Below, piece by piece: positions 9,601 to 17,761 of a stretch of 64,000 nucleotides of DNA (positions are counted from its first letter, which is position 1; each line of letters begins with the position of its first letter). The stretch is from NORP294 sp047627915. Lineage in GTDB: Bacteria > Bacteroidota > Bacteroidia > Flavobacteriales_E > Vicingaceae. Position numbers and translations under genes: made by a program. The stretch is from assembly GCA_047627915.1 (NCBI GenBank), contig JBLHTZ010000002.1, positions 1 through 64,000 on the forward strand, read 5' to 3'. A model generated the notes under the pieces. The model made no database searches and was not told the DNA's origin. It worked only from the letters and a program-made list of their open reading frames with translations.

Positions 9601-10943
9601 GAATTTTAGATCCAAAGACCAATATCGCTTTAATGACTGCTGTAATCCCTTACGGTTCAGTATTAGTGGCTAAAGAAGGTGCTAAGGTGAAAAAAGGTGA
9701 AATGATATGTTATTGGGATCCATACAACGCATTGATTATTGCAGAAGTTCCTGGTACAATTTCTTTTGAAAATTTAGTAGACAGTATTACTTACAAAGAA
9801 GAATCTGATGAACAAACGGGTTTTACAGAGAAGGTAATTATTGAATCTAGAGATAAGAAGTTAATTCCAGAGATTAAGTTGTTAAACTCTAAGAAGGAAG
9901 TTCTTAAAACATACAATCTTCCTGTAGGAGCTCACATCGTAGTTAAGGAAGGTGACAAAATTGAGAGTGGCAGAACATTAGTAAAAATCCCTAGGACTTC
10001 AGGTAAGTCAGGTGATATTACAGGCGGTCTTCCAAGAGTTACAGAGTTGTTTGAAGCTAGAAATCCTTCTAACCCTGCAGTTGTTTCTGAAATTGACGGT
10101 ATCGTTTCTTTCGGTAAGATAAAGAGAGGTAACAGGGAAGTTATCATTGAGTCTCGAACTGGAGAGGTGAAGAAGTATTTGATTAACCTTTCTAAGCATA
10201 TATTGGTTCAAGAGAATGATTTCGTTAGAGCTGGAGTTCCATTGTCAGATGGAGCAATTACTCCTGCCGATATATTAGCGATTAAAGGACCTACGCAAGT
10301 CCAAGAATACTTAGTAAACGAAGTTCAGGAAGTTTACCGATTACAAGGGGTGAAGATTAATGATAAGCACTTTGAGGTAATTGTTAGACAGATGATGCGT
10401 AAAGTAATCATAGAAGATCCGGGCGATACAAGATTCTTAGAAAAGCAGATTGCTAACAAATCTGATTTCGCAGTTGAAAATGATTGGATTTTTGGAAAGA
10501 AAATTGTGATTGATGCAGGTGAATCAGAAGGCTTAAAAGCAGGGCAAATCATTTCTCCACGAAAGTTGAGAGAGGAGAACTCTATGTTGAAACGTCAAGA
10601 TAAGAAGACGGTTGAAGCTAGAGATGCTGTGCCAGCTACGTCTAATTCAGTACTTCAAGGAATTACAAGAGCATCGTTACAAACTGACAGTTTCATTTCT
10701 GCAGCATCTTTTCAGGAGACTACGAAAGTGTTGAATGAAGCAGCTGTAAATGGTAAGCAAGATACATTGATGGGCTTGAAAGAGAACGTTATTGTTGGAC
10801 ATTTAATTCCTGCAGGAACAGGTTTGGATGACTACCAAGAGTATGTTGTTGGTTCTAACGAAGAATATGAAATGCTTAAATCTGGAAAAGATAAAGTAGC
10901 TGAAGTAGAAGTCGAAATTGACGAAGTAGAAAACGCAGAATAA
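6624..10943 (+). CDS. rpoC: DNA-directed RNA polymerase subunit beta-prime
   Basis: This is the catalytic beta-prime subunit, 1439 residues. The N-terminal zinc-binding domain has [20 protein letters not shown]. The active-site loop [12 protein letters not shown] carries the three Mg-binding aspartates D477, D479 and D481. The second zinc site appears as [15 protein letters not shown], and the trigger-loop region has [20 protein letters not shown]. The C-terminus ends in an acidic tail. The start is 40 bases after rpoB, and the stop is one base before the next ATG, so the DUF3467 gene is almost certainly cotranscribed. Confidence 0.99.
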   Translation: [1439 protein letters not shown]

Positions 10944-10944
10944 G

Positions 10945-11271
10945 ATGGCTGATGATAATAACAATCCTCAAATGAAGGATGGAAAATTAAACATTGAACT
11001 GACTGAAGAGGTAGCTGAAGGAACATATTCCAACTTGGCAATTATCAGTCACTCAAGCTCTGAGTTTGTATTGGATTTTATTAAAGTAATGCCAGGCTTA
11101 CCAAAAGCAAAGGTGAAGTCAAGAATTATGATGACACCACAACATGCAAAACGTTTGGTAAGAGCTCTACAAGACAATATTCAAAAATTTGAGCAACTGA
11201 ATGGAGCAATTAAAGAAAGTGATCAACCTCATTTTCCTATGAACTTCGGAGGCCCTCAAGGAGAAGCTTAA
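10945..11271 (+). CDS. DUF3467 family protein
   Basis: This is a small soluble protein of 108 residues with no known biochemical function. The family signature MMTPQHAKRLVRALQDNI is present near residues 68-86, followed by a tail ending NFGGPQGEA. Its ATG begins one base after the rpoC stop, so it is the last gene of the RNA polymerase operon. A gene of this family after rpoC recurs in Bacteroidota (general knowledge, not searched here). A role linked to transcription is a guess from position only. Confidence 0.85.
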   Translation: MADDNNNPQMKDGKLNIELTEEVAEGTYSNLAIISHSSSEFVLDFIKVMPGLPKAKVKSRIMMTPQHAKRLVRALQDNIQKFEQLNGAIKESDQPHFPMNFGGPQGEA

Positions 11272-11295
11272 TTCTGATTTGAATTGAAATTCAAA

Positions 11296-11327
11296 AGCCG
11301 CACATCGAAAGATGTGCGGCTTTTTTT
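11296..11327 (+). terminator. Rho-independent terminator of the rpoBC operon
   Basis: A perfect 11-bp stem, AGCCGCACATC (11296-11306) and GATGTGCGGCT (11311-11321), is closed by a GAAA tetraloop and followed by a run of seven Ts. The CATC-GAAA-GATG core recurs in three other terminators of this window. Confidence 0.95.
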
Positions 11328-11420
11328 GTTAATAATTGTTAATTTAAACATGTAAGTCATTCATATCCCGTTTATTATCATTATTATTGGAATATTATTA
11401 ATTGAAAAACTACAAAAATT

Positions 11421-11978
11421 ATGAAAAATTTATTAAAGAAGTTTAGTCTAACCTTAACAGTTGTTTGTTTAATGATGTCCGCTGGGTGCGAGCCTGAAAA
11501 GGAAGAGTCAATTATTTTAAGTAAAGAAATAAATTCTAAAAAGGAATCTCAGAACAATAAGTCAGCCAGCAATTTCAATTCTTTTTCAATCTATTATTTG
11601 GATAGTGAAGATCATTTAATACAAATTACAGAAAGTGAATACATCAATTTCTTAAAAAATGAATTGGGTATTCCGTCTGAATCATCATTTGCATCTATAA
11701 ATATATTGTTTAACGAATATGAAGCGGGTATTAAATCAAGATCATTCTTTGACAATGGATCTTCTTCGATATGGCATGAATTAATAGTATTAGATGACAT
11801 ACCAAATGCCTACAGGATTTCAGGTACGACTTGTAAGTGTACTTCGACAGCATGTACTGGTGGGTTTGAATGTATAGCAAATGGTAACGTAGGTTGTACC
11901 TGTTCAGCTTGTGATTCTGAATGTACCAAAGAGTCAACATCAACAAGTCCTGTATTTGGCGCAGCCTCATTTCTGTAG
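11421..11978 (+). CDS. Small lipoprotein with eight-cysteine C-terminal domain, copy A
   Basis: I do not recognise the family. The 185-residue protein has a type II signal peptide with a lipobox-like MMSAGC (C23), followed by an acidic stretch (EPEKEE) and a Lys/Asn/Ser-rich linker. A middle region of about residues 50-135 is soluble and has no cysteine. The C-terminal domain, about residues 136-172, holds eight cysteines spaced C-x-C-x4-C-x5-C-x7-C-x-C-x2-C-x3-C, and a tail ends PVFGAASFL. It probably sits on an envelope surface, and the cysteines could form disulfides or bind metal. It is a tandem paralogue of the next gene (same length) and has its own leader and terminator. Confidence 0.85.
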   Translation: MKNLLKKFSLTLTVVCLMMSAGCEPEKEESIILSKEINSKKESQNNKSASNFNSFSIYYLDSEDHLIQITESEYINFLKNELGIPSESSFASINILFNEYEAGIKSRSFFDNGSSSIWHELIVLDDIPNAYRISGTTCKCTSTACTGGFECIANGNVGCTCSACDSECTKESTSTSPVFGAASFL

Positions 11979-12007
11979 TTTTTCGAATTACCAAATGGAT
12001 ATATTTC

Positions 12008-12041
12008 AAAGACGACCATCGCAAGATGGTAGGCTTTTTTT
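12008..12041 (+). terminator. Terminator after lipoprotein copy A
   Basis: The core ACCATC (12015-12020) pairs with GATGGT (12025-12030) around a GCAA tetraloop. The stem continues with two mismatches (GACG against AGGC) and is followed by seven Ts. The mismatches suggest decay relative to the terminator of copy B. Confidence 0.8.
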
Positions 12042-12125
12042 GTCAATAATCGTTAATATGAATATCTAAGTCATTCATATTCTATTTATTATTGGAACAT
12101 TATTAATTGAAAACCTATAAAAATC

Positions 12126-12683
12126 ATGAAAAATTTATTAAAGAAGTTAAGTTTAACCTTAACAGTCGTTTGTTTAATGATGACCGTTGGGTGCGAGCAT
12201 GAAAAGGAAGAGTCAAATATTTTAAGTAAAGAAATAAATTCTAAAAAGGAATCTCAGAACAATAAGTCAGCCAGCAATTTCAATTCTTTTTCAATCTATT
12301 ATTTGGATAGTGAAGATCATTTAGTACAAATTACAGAAAATGAATACATCAATTTCTTAAAAAATGAAATGGGTATTCCGTCTGAATCGTCAATTGGATC
12401 TATAAACGTATTGTTTAACGAAGATTTAGCGGGTATTAAATCGAGATCATATTTTGATAGTGGATCTTCCTCTGTTTGGCATGAATTAATAGTATTAGAA
12501 GACATGCCAAATGCCTTTAGAATTTCAGGTACGACTTGTAAATGTTCTTCGACAGGTTGCGACGGTGCGTTTGAATGTATAGCAGATGGTAGTTTAGGTT
12601 GCGTCTGTTCATCTTGTGATTCAGAATGTACCAAAGAATCAACATCAACAAATCCGGTATTTAGCGCGGCCTCATTTATGTAG
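12126..12683 (+). CDS. Small lipoprotein with eight-cysteine C-terminal domain, copy B
   Basis: This is the second tandem copy, again 185 residues, with a lipobox-like MMTVGC (C23) and the same linker. All eight C-terminal cysteines are kept in register (TTCKCSSTGCDGAFEC, then CVCSSCDSEC), although many residues between them differ from copy A. The substitutions between copies cluster in the signal peptide and after about residue 66, while the linker is identical. Conserved cysteines with changed loops suggest that the fold is maintained and the loops vary. Function unknown; a metal-binding or disulfide-rich surface protein is the most the sequence supports. Confidence 0.85.
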   Translation: MKNLLKKLSLTLTVVCLMMTVGCEHEKEESNILSKEINSKKESQNNKSASNFNSFSIYYLDSEDHLVQITENEYINFLKNEMGIPSESSIGSINVLFNEDLAGIKSRSYFDSGSSSVWHELIVLEDMPNAFRISGTTCKCSSTGCDGAFECIADGSLGCVCSSCDSECTKESTSTNPVFSAASFM

Positions 12684-12713
12684 TTAATCCTAATTAATAA
12701 ATAAAAATATCGC

Positions 12714-12748
12714 AAGGCCGATCATCGTGAGATGGTCGGCCTTTTTTT
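12714..12748. terminator. Terminator after lipoprotein copy B, between convergent genes
   Basis: AAGGCCGATCATC (12714-12726) pairs with GATGGTCGGCCTT (12731-12743), with one T-G wobble and a GTGA tetraloop, followed by seven Ts (12742-12748). It also lies just past the 3' end of the ten-gene minus-strand operon, which stops at 12772. Only a short A-rich tract precedes the stem on the other side, so termination of the minus-strand transcript here is possible but weaker. Confidence 0.88.
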
Positions 12749-12771
12749 GTTCCGAAGTAAGAGCTTAAATG

Positions 12772-15700
12772 TTAAATCAATTTATCTTCTGAAATTTGCA
12801 CGAGAATAGATTGAATTTTACCCGAACGTTTGAATACATCTTTTGATTCAAGGATGCTCAATACGTTAGTATTTAACATATTTATTGTGCCGTCTGAGTA
12901 ATTGACAATTACTTTTCTTTCGGTTGAAATTTCATAAACAATAGGAATCTGACAATACGTAAACGCAATAGCGTTTATTGGAACCTCAATCTTACATGCA
13001 TCTCCGTTGTGATTATAATAAGACAAAGTATCAGGTTCAATTATAAATTCTGATTTTCTTAAAATAAAAGGTTCAAAGCTTAAACATCCATCTTTTACAT
13101 GAATTCCTAATTCTGCCCATCGGTTAATGATATCTTCTTTTACTTGACCGGTCATACCAGGCTGTTTGGCTCCTGCATACTTAGGCGTATGAGAGTAGGC
13201 ATCTGTTGGAAACGCCCCATATAACTCAGGTGATTTATTCACGCCTATACCTGCTCTTATTTCATAATAGTGCTCTATCAGTCTTCCAACTATCCCGTCA
13301 GAAGAATTTGCCTTCTTAGCAGCATATATATTTTCTTGAATCGCCAATAAAAGTTTCGAAACCATGTGCCAATAAATACTTCCTAGGCCTTCATATCCAT
13401 AAAAAGCTCCTGAACGCCCGGTAAATTCTTTATGATCAAAGACTGCTTCGAAGGCCAATAAAAATTGTTTGGTTTCTCGTTTTGCCATGCGCTTTAACTC
13501 AAAATCTTTGATTGATAGCAGCGCTTTCTTCAAATCATTAACATTGTGGAAATTGCCATTAAAATGAAGTTTGCCGTCTACATCTTTTTCAACTATTTCT
13601 GTATTACCAAGAGATATCATTTTAGCTAACAATTGAGAACCTTTTAACAGTTGAGGGTCAATTATATTCTTTTCTAAGAATGGAGCTAATTCTCTGTCAG
13701 GGTAGAGCATATAACTGTACTGATCTGACCTGAACATTTTACTAGTTCTAAGTGAATCTAATACTTTTAAAGCTTCTTCTGGTTTTAAATAGTTGGCACT
13801 TAATACCGAAACTTGACCTTCCAACATTTCATACAAGTGAGAATAACTTGCTTTACCTTCAGATAATTCTACCAAATTGTACGAATGGAACAATCCATCC
13901 ACTCTTGAATTCTTATCAATTGTATCTTCTAGAAATCTAAGAGATAAATCAAAGAAATCAAGCATGTCTTGATGTTTTAGCTTTCTTTTTTCTCCAGTAA
14001 AACCTGCATACGCTGTCGTTCTATAGTGCTCTCCAGCTACACCGAAGTCATCCATAAATTGACGGCGTTGTTTATCACTAAACGGTTTGCCAAGGTTGTC
14101 GCTGTGGAAAGAGAACCCTCTTTTTAAGGCCTCCATTAGGTCCACAACAGGTTTATTTACTTCTGTTGTTAACCCTTCTTGCTCCTCGTAAATTTTACTT
14201 GCGAAGTTCAAGAGTCTTCTCAAATAGTAGAGCGTTACCATAGAAACTCCATTGCCTACTAGTGCATTGTTTGCATCATTCCATTCTGGTCTCTGTGTAT
14301 TTAGCCAAATTCCGGCATCAGGTATGAAGTTGTATAATTTGGTAAGTACCATTACCAAAATTTTCTCAGTAAGGTTGACTCGCTTTAATTGGTTGTGTTG
14401 ATTCCATACTAGCTTGCCATCAGAACCAACTTTGCTAACTCTTTCCTTTATCGAAGCTTCAAGCTCATGGTCAAAATCAATGGTGTCTTTTGGATTAATG
14501 GCTATGGCATCATATCCTTTGATCCTGTATGGGACATTGGCATAAGTGAAAATCTTATTGCTCAACATGCTTCTTAAACGTTCAGGCTGGTAGTGCAAAG
14601 ATATTTCCAACAATTTACACAAGTAGATCACTTGGTGGTCTCCCCAATAGCCAATGTGTGACCATGGATCATTTGGTTCAACAACTTCCCAGTCAATTCC
14701 ATCTCTTGAAATTCTGTATGGATTGTACCCATCAATGGTAGATGCATTCACAAATTTAGCAACCATACCTAGTGCAAATTCCGGATAACTATATGCCAGC
14801 GCTTCCCAATTTTGAAAAATATCACGCCAATTGCCTTCAAAGTTTCTGAGTTTCGTTCCATATTCATCTTTTGTTTCAATAGAAAAGTGATTCCAAGGTC
14901 TACTCGGATCTCCATGTCTCCTGCTGAACGAAAGCGGTAAGTATTCCAAGTAATACCGCATGGTATGTTGGTGTTTAGAAGCCACCAAAAAATGTCTCAG
15001 TTGATGATAAGATATTTGATCAGGAATCGCTTGAAGAACAGGCTTTAAACGCTGATAGTCTTGCATGTTCATTCGCTTGATATGCAATAAAAAATCAGCA
15101 GTTTCAATTTCGTATTGATCGTCAAAAGTTCCACCACGCATGATGTTGAATAGAACATTGGAGAAATGACGGCCTGTTGATAGTCGATCTTTAGAAAGTT
15201 GGATACCATCGGTTAACCCAATCTTCTTACGAAGCTCTTGTTTGTTTCTATCTATGTCATCCAGTACCGTATTTAACATGATAACTTCGCTTGAAAGCTC
15301 TTTTTGAAGCTGTGCTATTTTAGATACGGATTGATTTACCTCTGCTACTGTTATCCAAGTAGCAGTTTTTTTAGAAGCTACTCGCTGTTTAGAGGTAATA
15401 AAAAACGCTCCCTTCTCGGCTTTAATGTCAGTTTCCGAAATTGTACCAATTCCGTTTCTAAAACTTTTTAGTTGCAAGGATGAAAGTAGAATCGAATCGG
15501 GTTTAATTCCAGTTGACCAAACAGTTGTAGCCTTCAATGCTTCACTGGGCTCAGCCTTGTCAACAATCATAGAGCTTAAGGAATAAATCCCAAGATTAGT
15601 ATTTGCATCTAACTCGCATCTTTTATACGCATCTACTAGGGTACTTCTTATATCTTGTAGCGCACTACTCACTCCATATGGAAGGATATTTCGAATCCCG

Positions 15701-16254
15701 TCCAATATTTCTACATCTATGCTTTTAGAGGTTAAATTGGTGAGCTGTGATTTCTTTACGATACCATATTTCTCAGAAAACATCCAACCGTAACGAAAGG
15801 AGAGCCCTAGATCATTGTTGGTTTCTTCAAAGATAATTTTACTTCCCTCTCTGTTTTTATACAGATTAGAAGTGGTATCGTAAATACCCTCAAAAGCTTC
15901 ATTAAAGGGTTCCCAAAGTTTTATTCCTTCTTCTGTTTTTACACGTAGTATCGTTTTTGAACCGGTATCACTTGTAGAGCTGATAATTTTATCATCAGAA
16001 TAGTAGGGGAATAATGATTGTTCTGGGTTTTTTCTTCCAGCAGAAAGTCCTCCGTTACTAGCAATGAATAACCAATGATCGTTTGCACTTACAATGGTCA
16101 TGAAAAATGGACGCATTTTAGAATAGTTTTCGATTAGAAAAAAATCTTCTCCATCAATTACAGCATATTTTCCATTCACTTCTTTTGCGCCATAATTCAG
16201 CTTAGCATCCCCAAAAAATATTGGATCCTTTCCCATATTACTTCTATTTCCCAT
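12772..16254 (-). CDS. Cytoplasmic beta-1,3-glucan phosphorylase, probably family GH149 (GH94-like clan)
   Basis: This is a large protein of 1160 residues without a signal peptide. The central region contains RPEWNDANN with D660 in the position of the catalytic Asp of the WND motif known from GH94-type inverting phosphorylases. Later aromatic-rich segments such as GSIYWHMVSKLLLAIQE and KSPELYGAFPTDAYSHTPKY also fit that clan. GH94 enzymes are usually near 800 residues, whereas the beta-1,3-oligoglucan phosphorylases of GH149 are about 1100-1200, which favours GH149. It would cut imported laminarin oligosaccharides with phosphate to glucose 1-phosphate. It is the last gene of the operon, 7 bases after the GH30 gene. 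An 18-base tandem repeat duplicates its start (ATG at 16254 and again at 16236), so the N-terminus could be six residues shorter. Confidence 0.7.
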   Translation of the reverse strand: MGNRSNMGKDPIFFGDAKLNYGAKEVNGKYAVIDGEDFFLIENYSKMRPFFMTIVSANDHWLFIASNGGLSAGRKNPEQSLFPYYSDDKIISSTSDTGSKTILRVKTEEGIKLWEPFNEAFEGIYDTTSNLYKNREGSKIIFEETNNDLGLSFRYGWMFSEKYGIVKKSQLTNLTSKSIDVEILDGIRNILPYGVSSALQDIRSTLVDAYKRCELDANTNLGIYSLSSMIVDKAEPSEALKATTVWSTGIKPDSILLSSLQLKSFRNGIGTISETDIKAEKGAFFITSKQRVASKKTATWITVAEVNQSVSKIAQLQKELSSEVIMLNTVLDDIDRNKQELRKKIGLTDGIQLSKDRLSTGRHFSNVLFNIMRGGTFDDQYEIETADFLLHIKRMNMQDYQRLKPVLQAIPDQISYHQLRHFLVASKHQHTMRYYLEYLPLSFSRRHGDPSRPWNHFSIETKDEYGTKLRNFEGNWRDIFQNWEALAYSYPEFALGMVAKFVNASTIDGYNPYRISRDGIDWEVVEPNDPWSHIGYWGDHQVIYLCKLLEISLHYQPERLRSMLSNKIFTYANVPYRIKGYDAIAINPKDTIDFDHELEASIKERVSKVGSDGKLVWNQHNQLKRVNLTEKILVMVLTKLYNFIPDAGIWLNTQRPEWNDANNALVGNGVSMVTLYYLRRLLNFASKIYEEQEGLTTEVNKPVVDLMEALKRGFSFHSDNLGKPFSDKQRRQFMDDFGVAGEHYRTTAYAGFTGEKRKLKHQDMLDFFDLSLRFLEDTIDKNSRVDGLFHSYNLVELSEGKASYSHLYEMLEGQVSVLSANYLKPEEALKVLDSLRTSKMFRSDQYSYMLYPDRELAPFLEKNIIDPQLLKGSQLLAKMISLGNTEIVEKDVDGKLHFNGNFHNVNDLKKALLSIKDFELKRMAKRETKQFLLAFEAVFDHKEFTGRSGAFYGYEGLGSIYWHMVSKLLLAIQENIYAAKKANSSDGIVGRLIEHYYEIRAGIGVNKSPELYGAFPTDAYSHTPKYAGAKQPGMTGQVKEDIINRWAELGIHVKDGCLSFEPFILRKSEFIIEPDTLSYYNHNGDACKIEVPINAIAFTYCQIPIVYEISTERKVIVNYSDGTINMLNTNVLSILESKDVFKRSGKIQSILVQISEDKLI

Positions 16255-16261
16255 ATTACTT

Positions 16262-17761
16262 CTAAATGTTTTCTGCTTTTATTAAAATTGTTTGTAATCC
16301 TTGTTCGACTATTTTAATATTTTCTCGTCGATTTTTAAGTTTTAATTCAAAACTCCGTGCTTCATTCATCATGTTCAGAACGACCAAGACAATACTTCCA
16401 TCTTCATTGAGCACAGCTGATGCCAAAAGGTCTTTGTCTGTTAACTCATAGTCAATTCGTGCAGCGCCAGGACGAATGAACTTACTAAAATGCATCATTG
16501 TATAATAGAGAGGGGTGTAATATACTTCGTCTCTCTCAACATCCACAATAACAGGAGCTATACACCAATTCTTAGCTAAATTAGGACCTCCTTGTCGATC
16601 TAATATCATATTCCAGTCTACCCAACCTTCAACCCAATTGTTTAAGCAGCCAATCATGTCTCTGGCGTATCGATAAACCGGTACATATTTAGGGTGATCC
16701 TTTTTGTCTTCTTCCAAAGCCCAATCGTAACCCCAGTCAGTAGCCTCTTTGCTCCAATACCATTTATCTTCCTTCCAGTGAGGAACTTCAGAATCGATAC
16801 AACCCTCTGTCTGTATAATTGATTTTGACGGAGCTACTTCATGCGCGTAATTCAGAGATTCTTCCATAACGTCATTGGTGCTAGTATACCAATGAACAGC
16901 AGTTCCGTAAATGTATTTATCTAAACTCTCGTTGGTCAGGAGAACATCAGCCCACTCTTTTAACTCTTTTCCTCGATTTTGGTCGTAGACTAAAATTTTT
17001 TGATTTAACTTATCTTCTTCAAATTTAGGACCCAAGTGATTTTTAACAAAGTGACCCATTTCTTCTGGAGTGAAATGCATGCTTTCCCAATTAGAATCGT
17101 TACCTAATGGTTCGTTTTCAACTGTAATAGCCCATATATCAATTCCTTCCTTTTCATAGGCCGAAATATACTTTGAGAAGTAATTAGCCCAGGTTGGGAA
17201 ATATTCTTTTTTTAATTTGCCACCATTCCAAGCATTGTTTGTTTTCATCCATGGCGGGGCAGTCCATGGCGACGCTATGATTTTAAACCCGTTTGGAGAA
17301 ATTTCTTGAGCTTCTTTAATCATTGGAATTAAATCGGACTTATCGTGCTCTATATTAAAATGCTCTAACGTAGTGTCGTTAGCTACTTCGGCATAAGAGT
17401 AATTGGCCAATGAAAAATCACAAGAGTTTATGTGGGTTCTGGTTAATGTATAATTTGCACCGCCTTCAGCAAAGTATGCTTCTAAAATCTCCTTTCTTTT
17501 GGCAGCACTCATTTTGTTTAATAAGTATGCAGATGCTTCAGTAAATGCACCTCCATAACCCGTTACCTTTTGAAATGTACGCTCAGGAAAAAGTTCTAAA
17601 GTCTCCATGTTTGGGGCTTTCTTAAAGTCTAATTCGATTACTTCAAAATGATCTCCTTGTGCCGAGGTTTGAAACAATTGAACATGTAATTTTTCTTTCT
17701 CTTTTTTATTGCACAAAACGCCCAGTAACAGAATTATTATAATGGTGATTTTGATGTTCAT
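16262..17761 (-). CDS. GH30 family glycoside hydrolase (exported; likely beta-1,6- or beta-1,3-glucan branch-cleaving)
   Basis: This is a GH30 (beta/alpha)8 hydrolase of 499 residues. The proposed acid/base is E217 in TVENEPLG and the nucleophile E319 in IIQTEGCID; the early motif GYGGAFTEASAYLL is typical of the family. An N-terminal hydrophobic segment ends LLLGVLC (C17), an imperfect lipobox, so it is exported but lipidation is uncertain. In laminarin loci GH30 enzymes act on beta-1,6 branches or as exo-glucosidases; the exact bond cannot be read from sequence. Its ATG overlaps the GH16 stop by four bases (ATGA), implying translational coupling. Confidence 0.88.
   Translation of the reverse strand: MNIKITIIIILLLGVLCNKKEKEKLHVQLFQTSAQGDHFEVIELDFKKAPNMETLELFPERTFQKVTGYGGAFTEASAYLLNKMSAAKRKEILEAYFAEGGANYTLTRTHINSCDFSLANYSYAEVANDTTLEHFNIEHDKSDLIPMIKEAQEISPNGFKIIASPWTAPPWMKTNNAWNGGKLKKEYFPTWANYFSKYISAYEKEGIDIWAITVENEPLGNDSNWESMHFTPEEMGHFVKNHLGPKFEEDKLNQKILVYDQNRGKELKEWADVLLTNESLDKYIYGTAVHWYTSTNDVMEESLNYAHEVAPSKSIIQTEGCIDSEVPHWKEDKWYWSKEATDWGYDWALEEDKKDHPKYVPVYRYARDMIGCLNNWVEGWVDWNMILDRQGGPNLAKNWCIAPVIVDVERDEVYYTPLYYTMMHFSKFIRPGAARIDYELTDKDLLASAVLNEDGSIVLVVLNMMNEARSFELKLKNRRENIKIVEQGLQTILIKAENI

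Larger units (their letters stand above)
11328..12748 (+). repeat. Tandem duplication of upstream region, cysteine-rich lipoprotein gene and terminator (about 705-bp unit)
   Basis: Two head-to-tail units are offset by exactly 705 bases in the coding part. Both upstream regions share segments such as AAGTCATTCATAT and ATTATTAATTGAAAA, and both coding copies are followed by a hairpin with a CATC/GATG-type core and a T-run. Bases 11513-11618 are identical to 12218-12323 (106 bases), while flanking positions differ. This pattern fits a duplication followed by divergence with either selection or gene conversion on the middle part. Confidence 0.92.

Noticed and set aside
11421..12683. The cysteine-rich pair as ribosomally made antimicrobial peptides
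   Set aside because: They carry lipoprotein signal peptides and about 110 residues before the cysteines, with no modification or export genes nearby, so a lipoprotein reading is better supported.
12317..12715. A minus-strand frame covering lipoprotein copy B, with a similar one over copy A
   Set aside because: Both mirror the duplicated sense genes. The sense copies have signal peptides and conserved cysteines, so the antisense similarity is only a result of the duplication.
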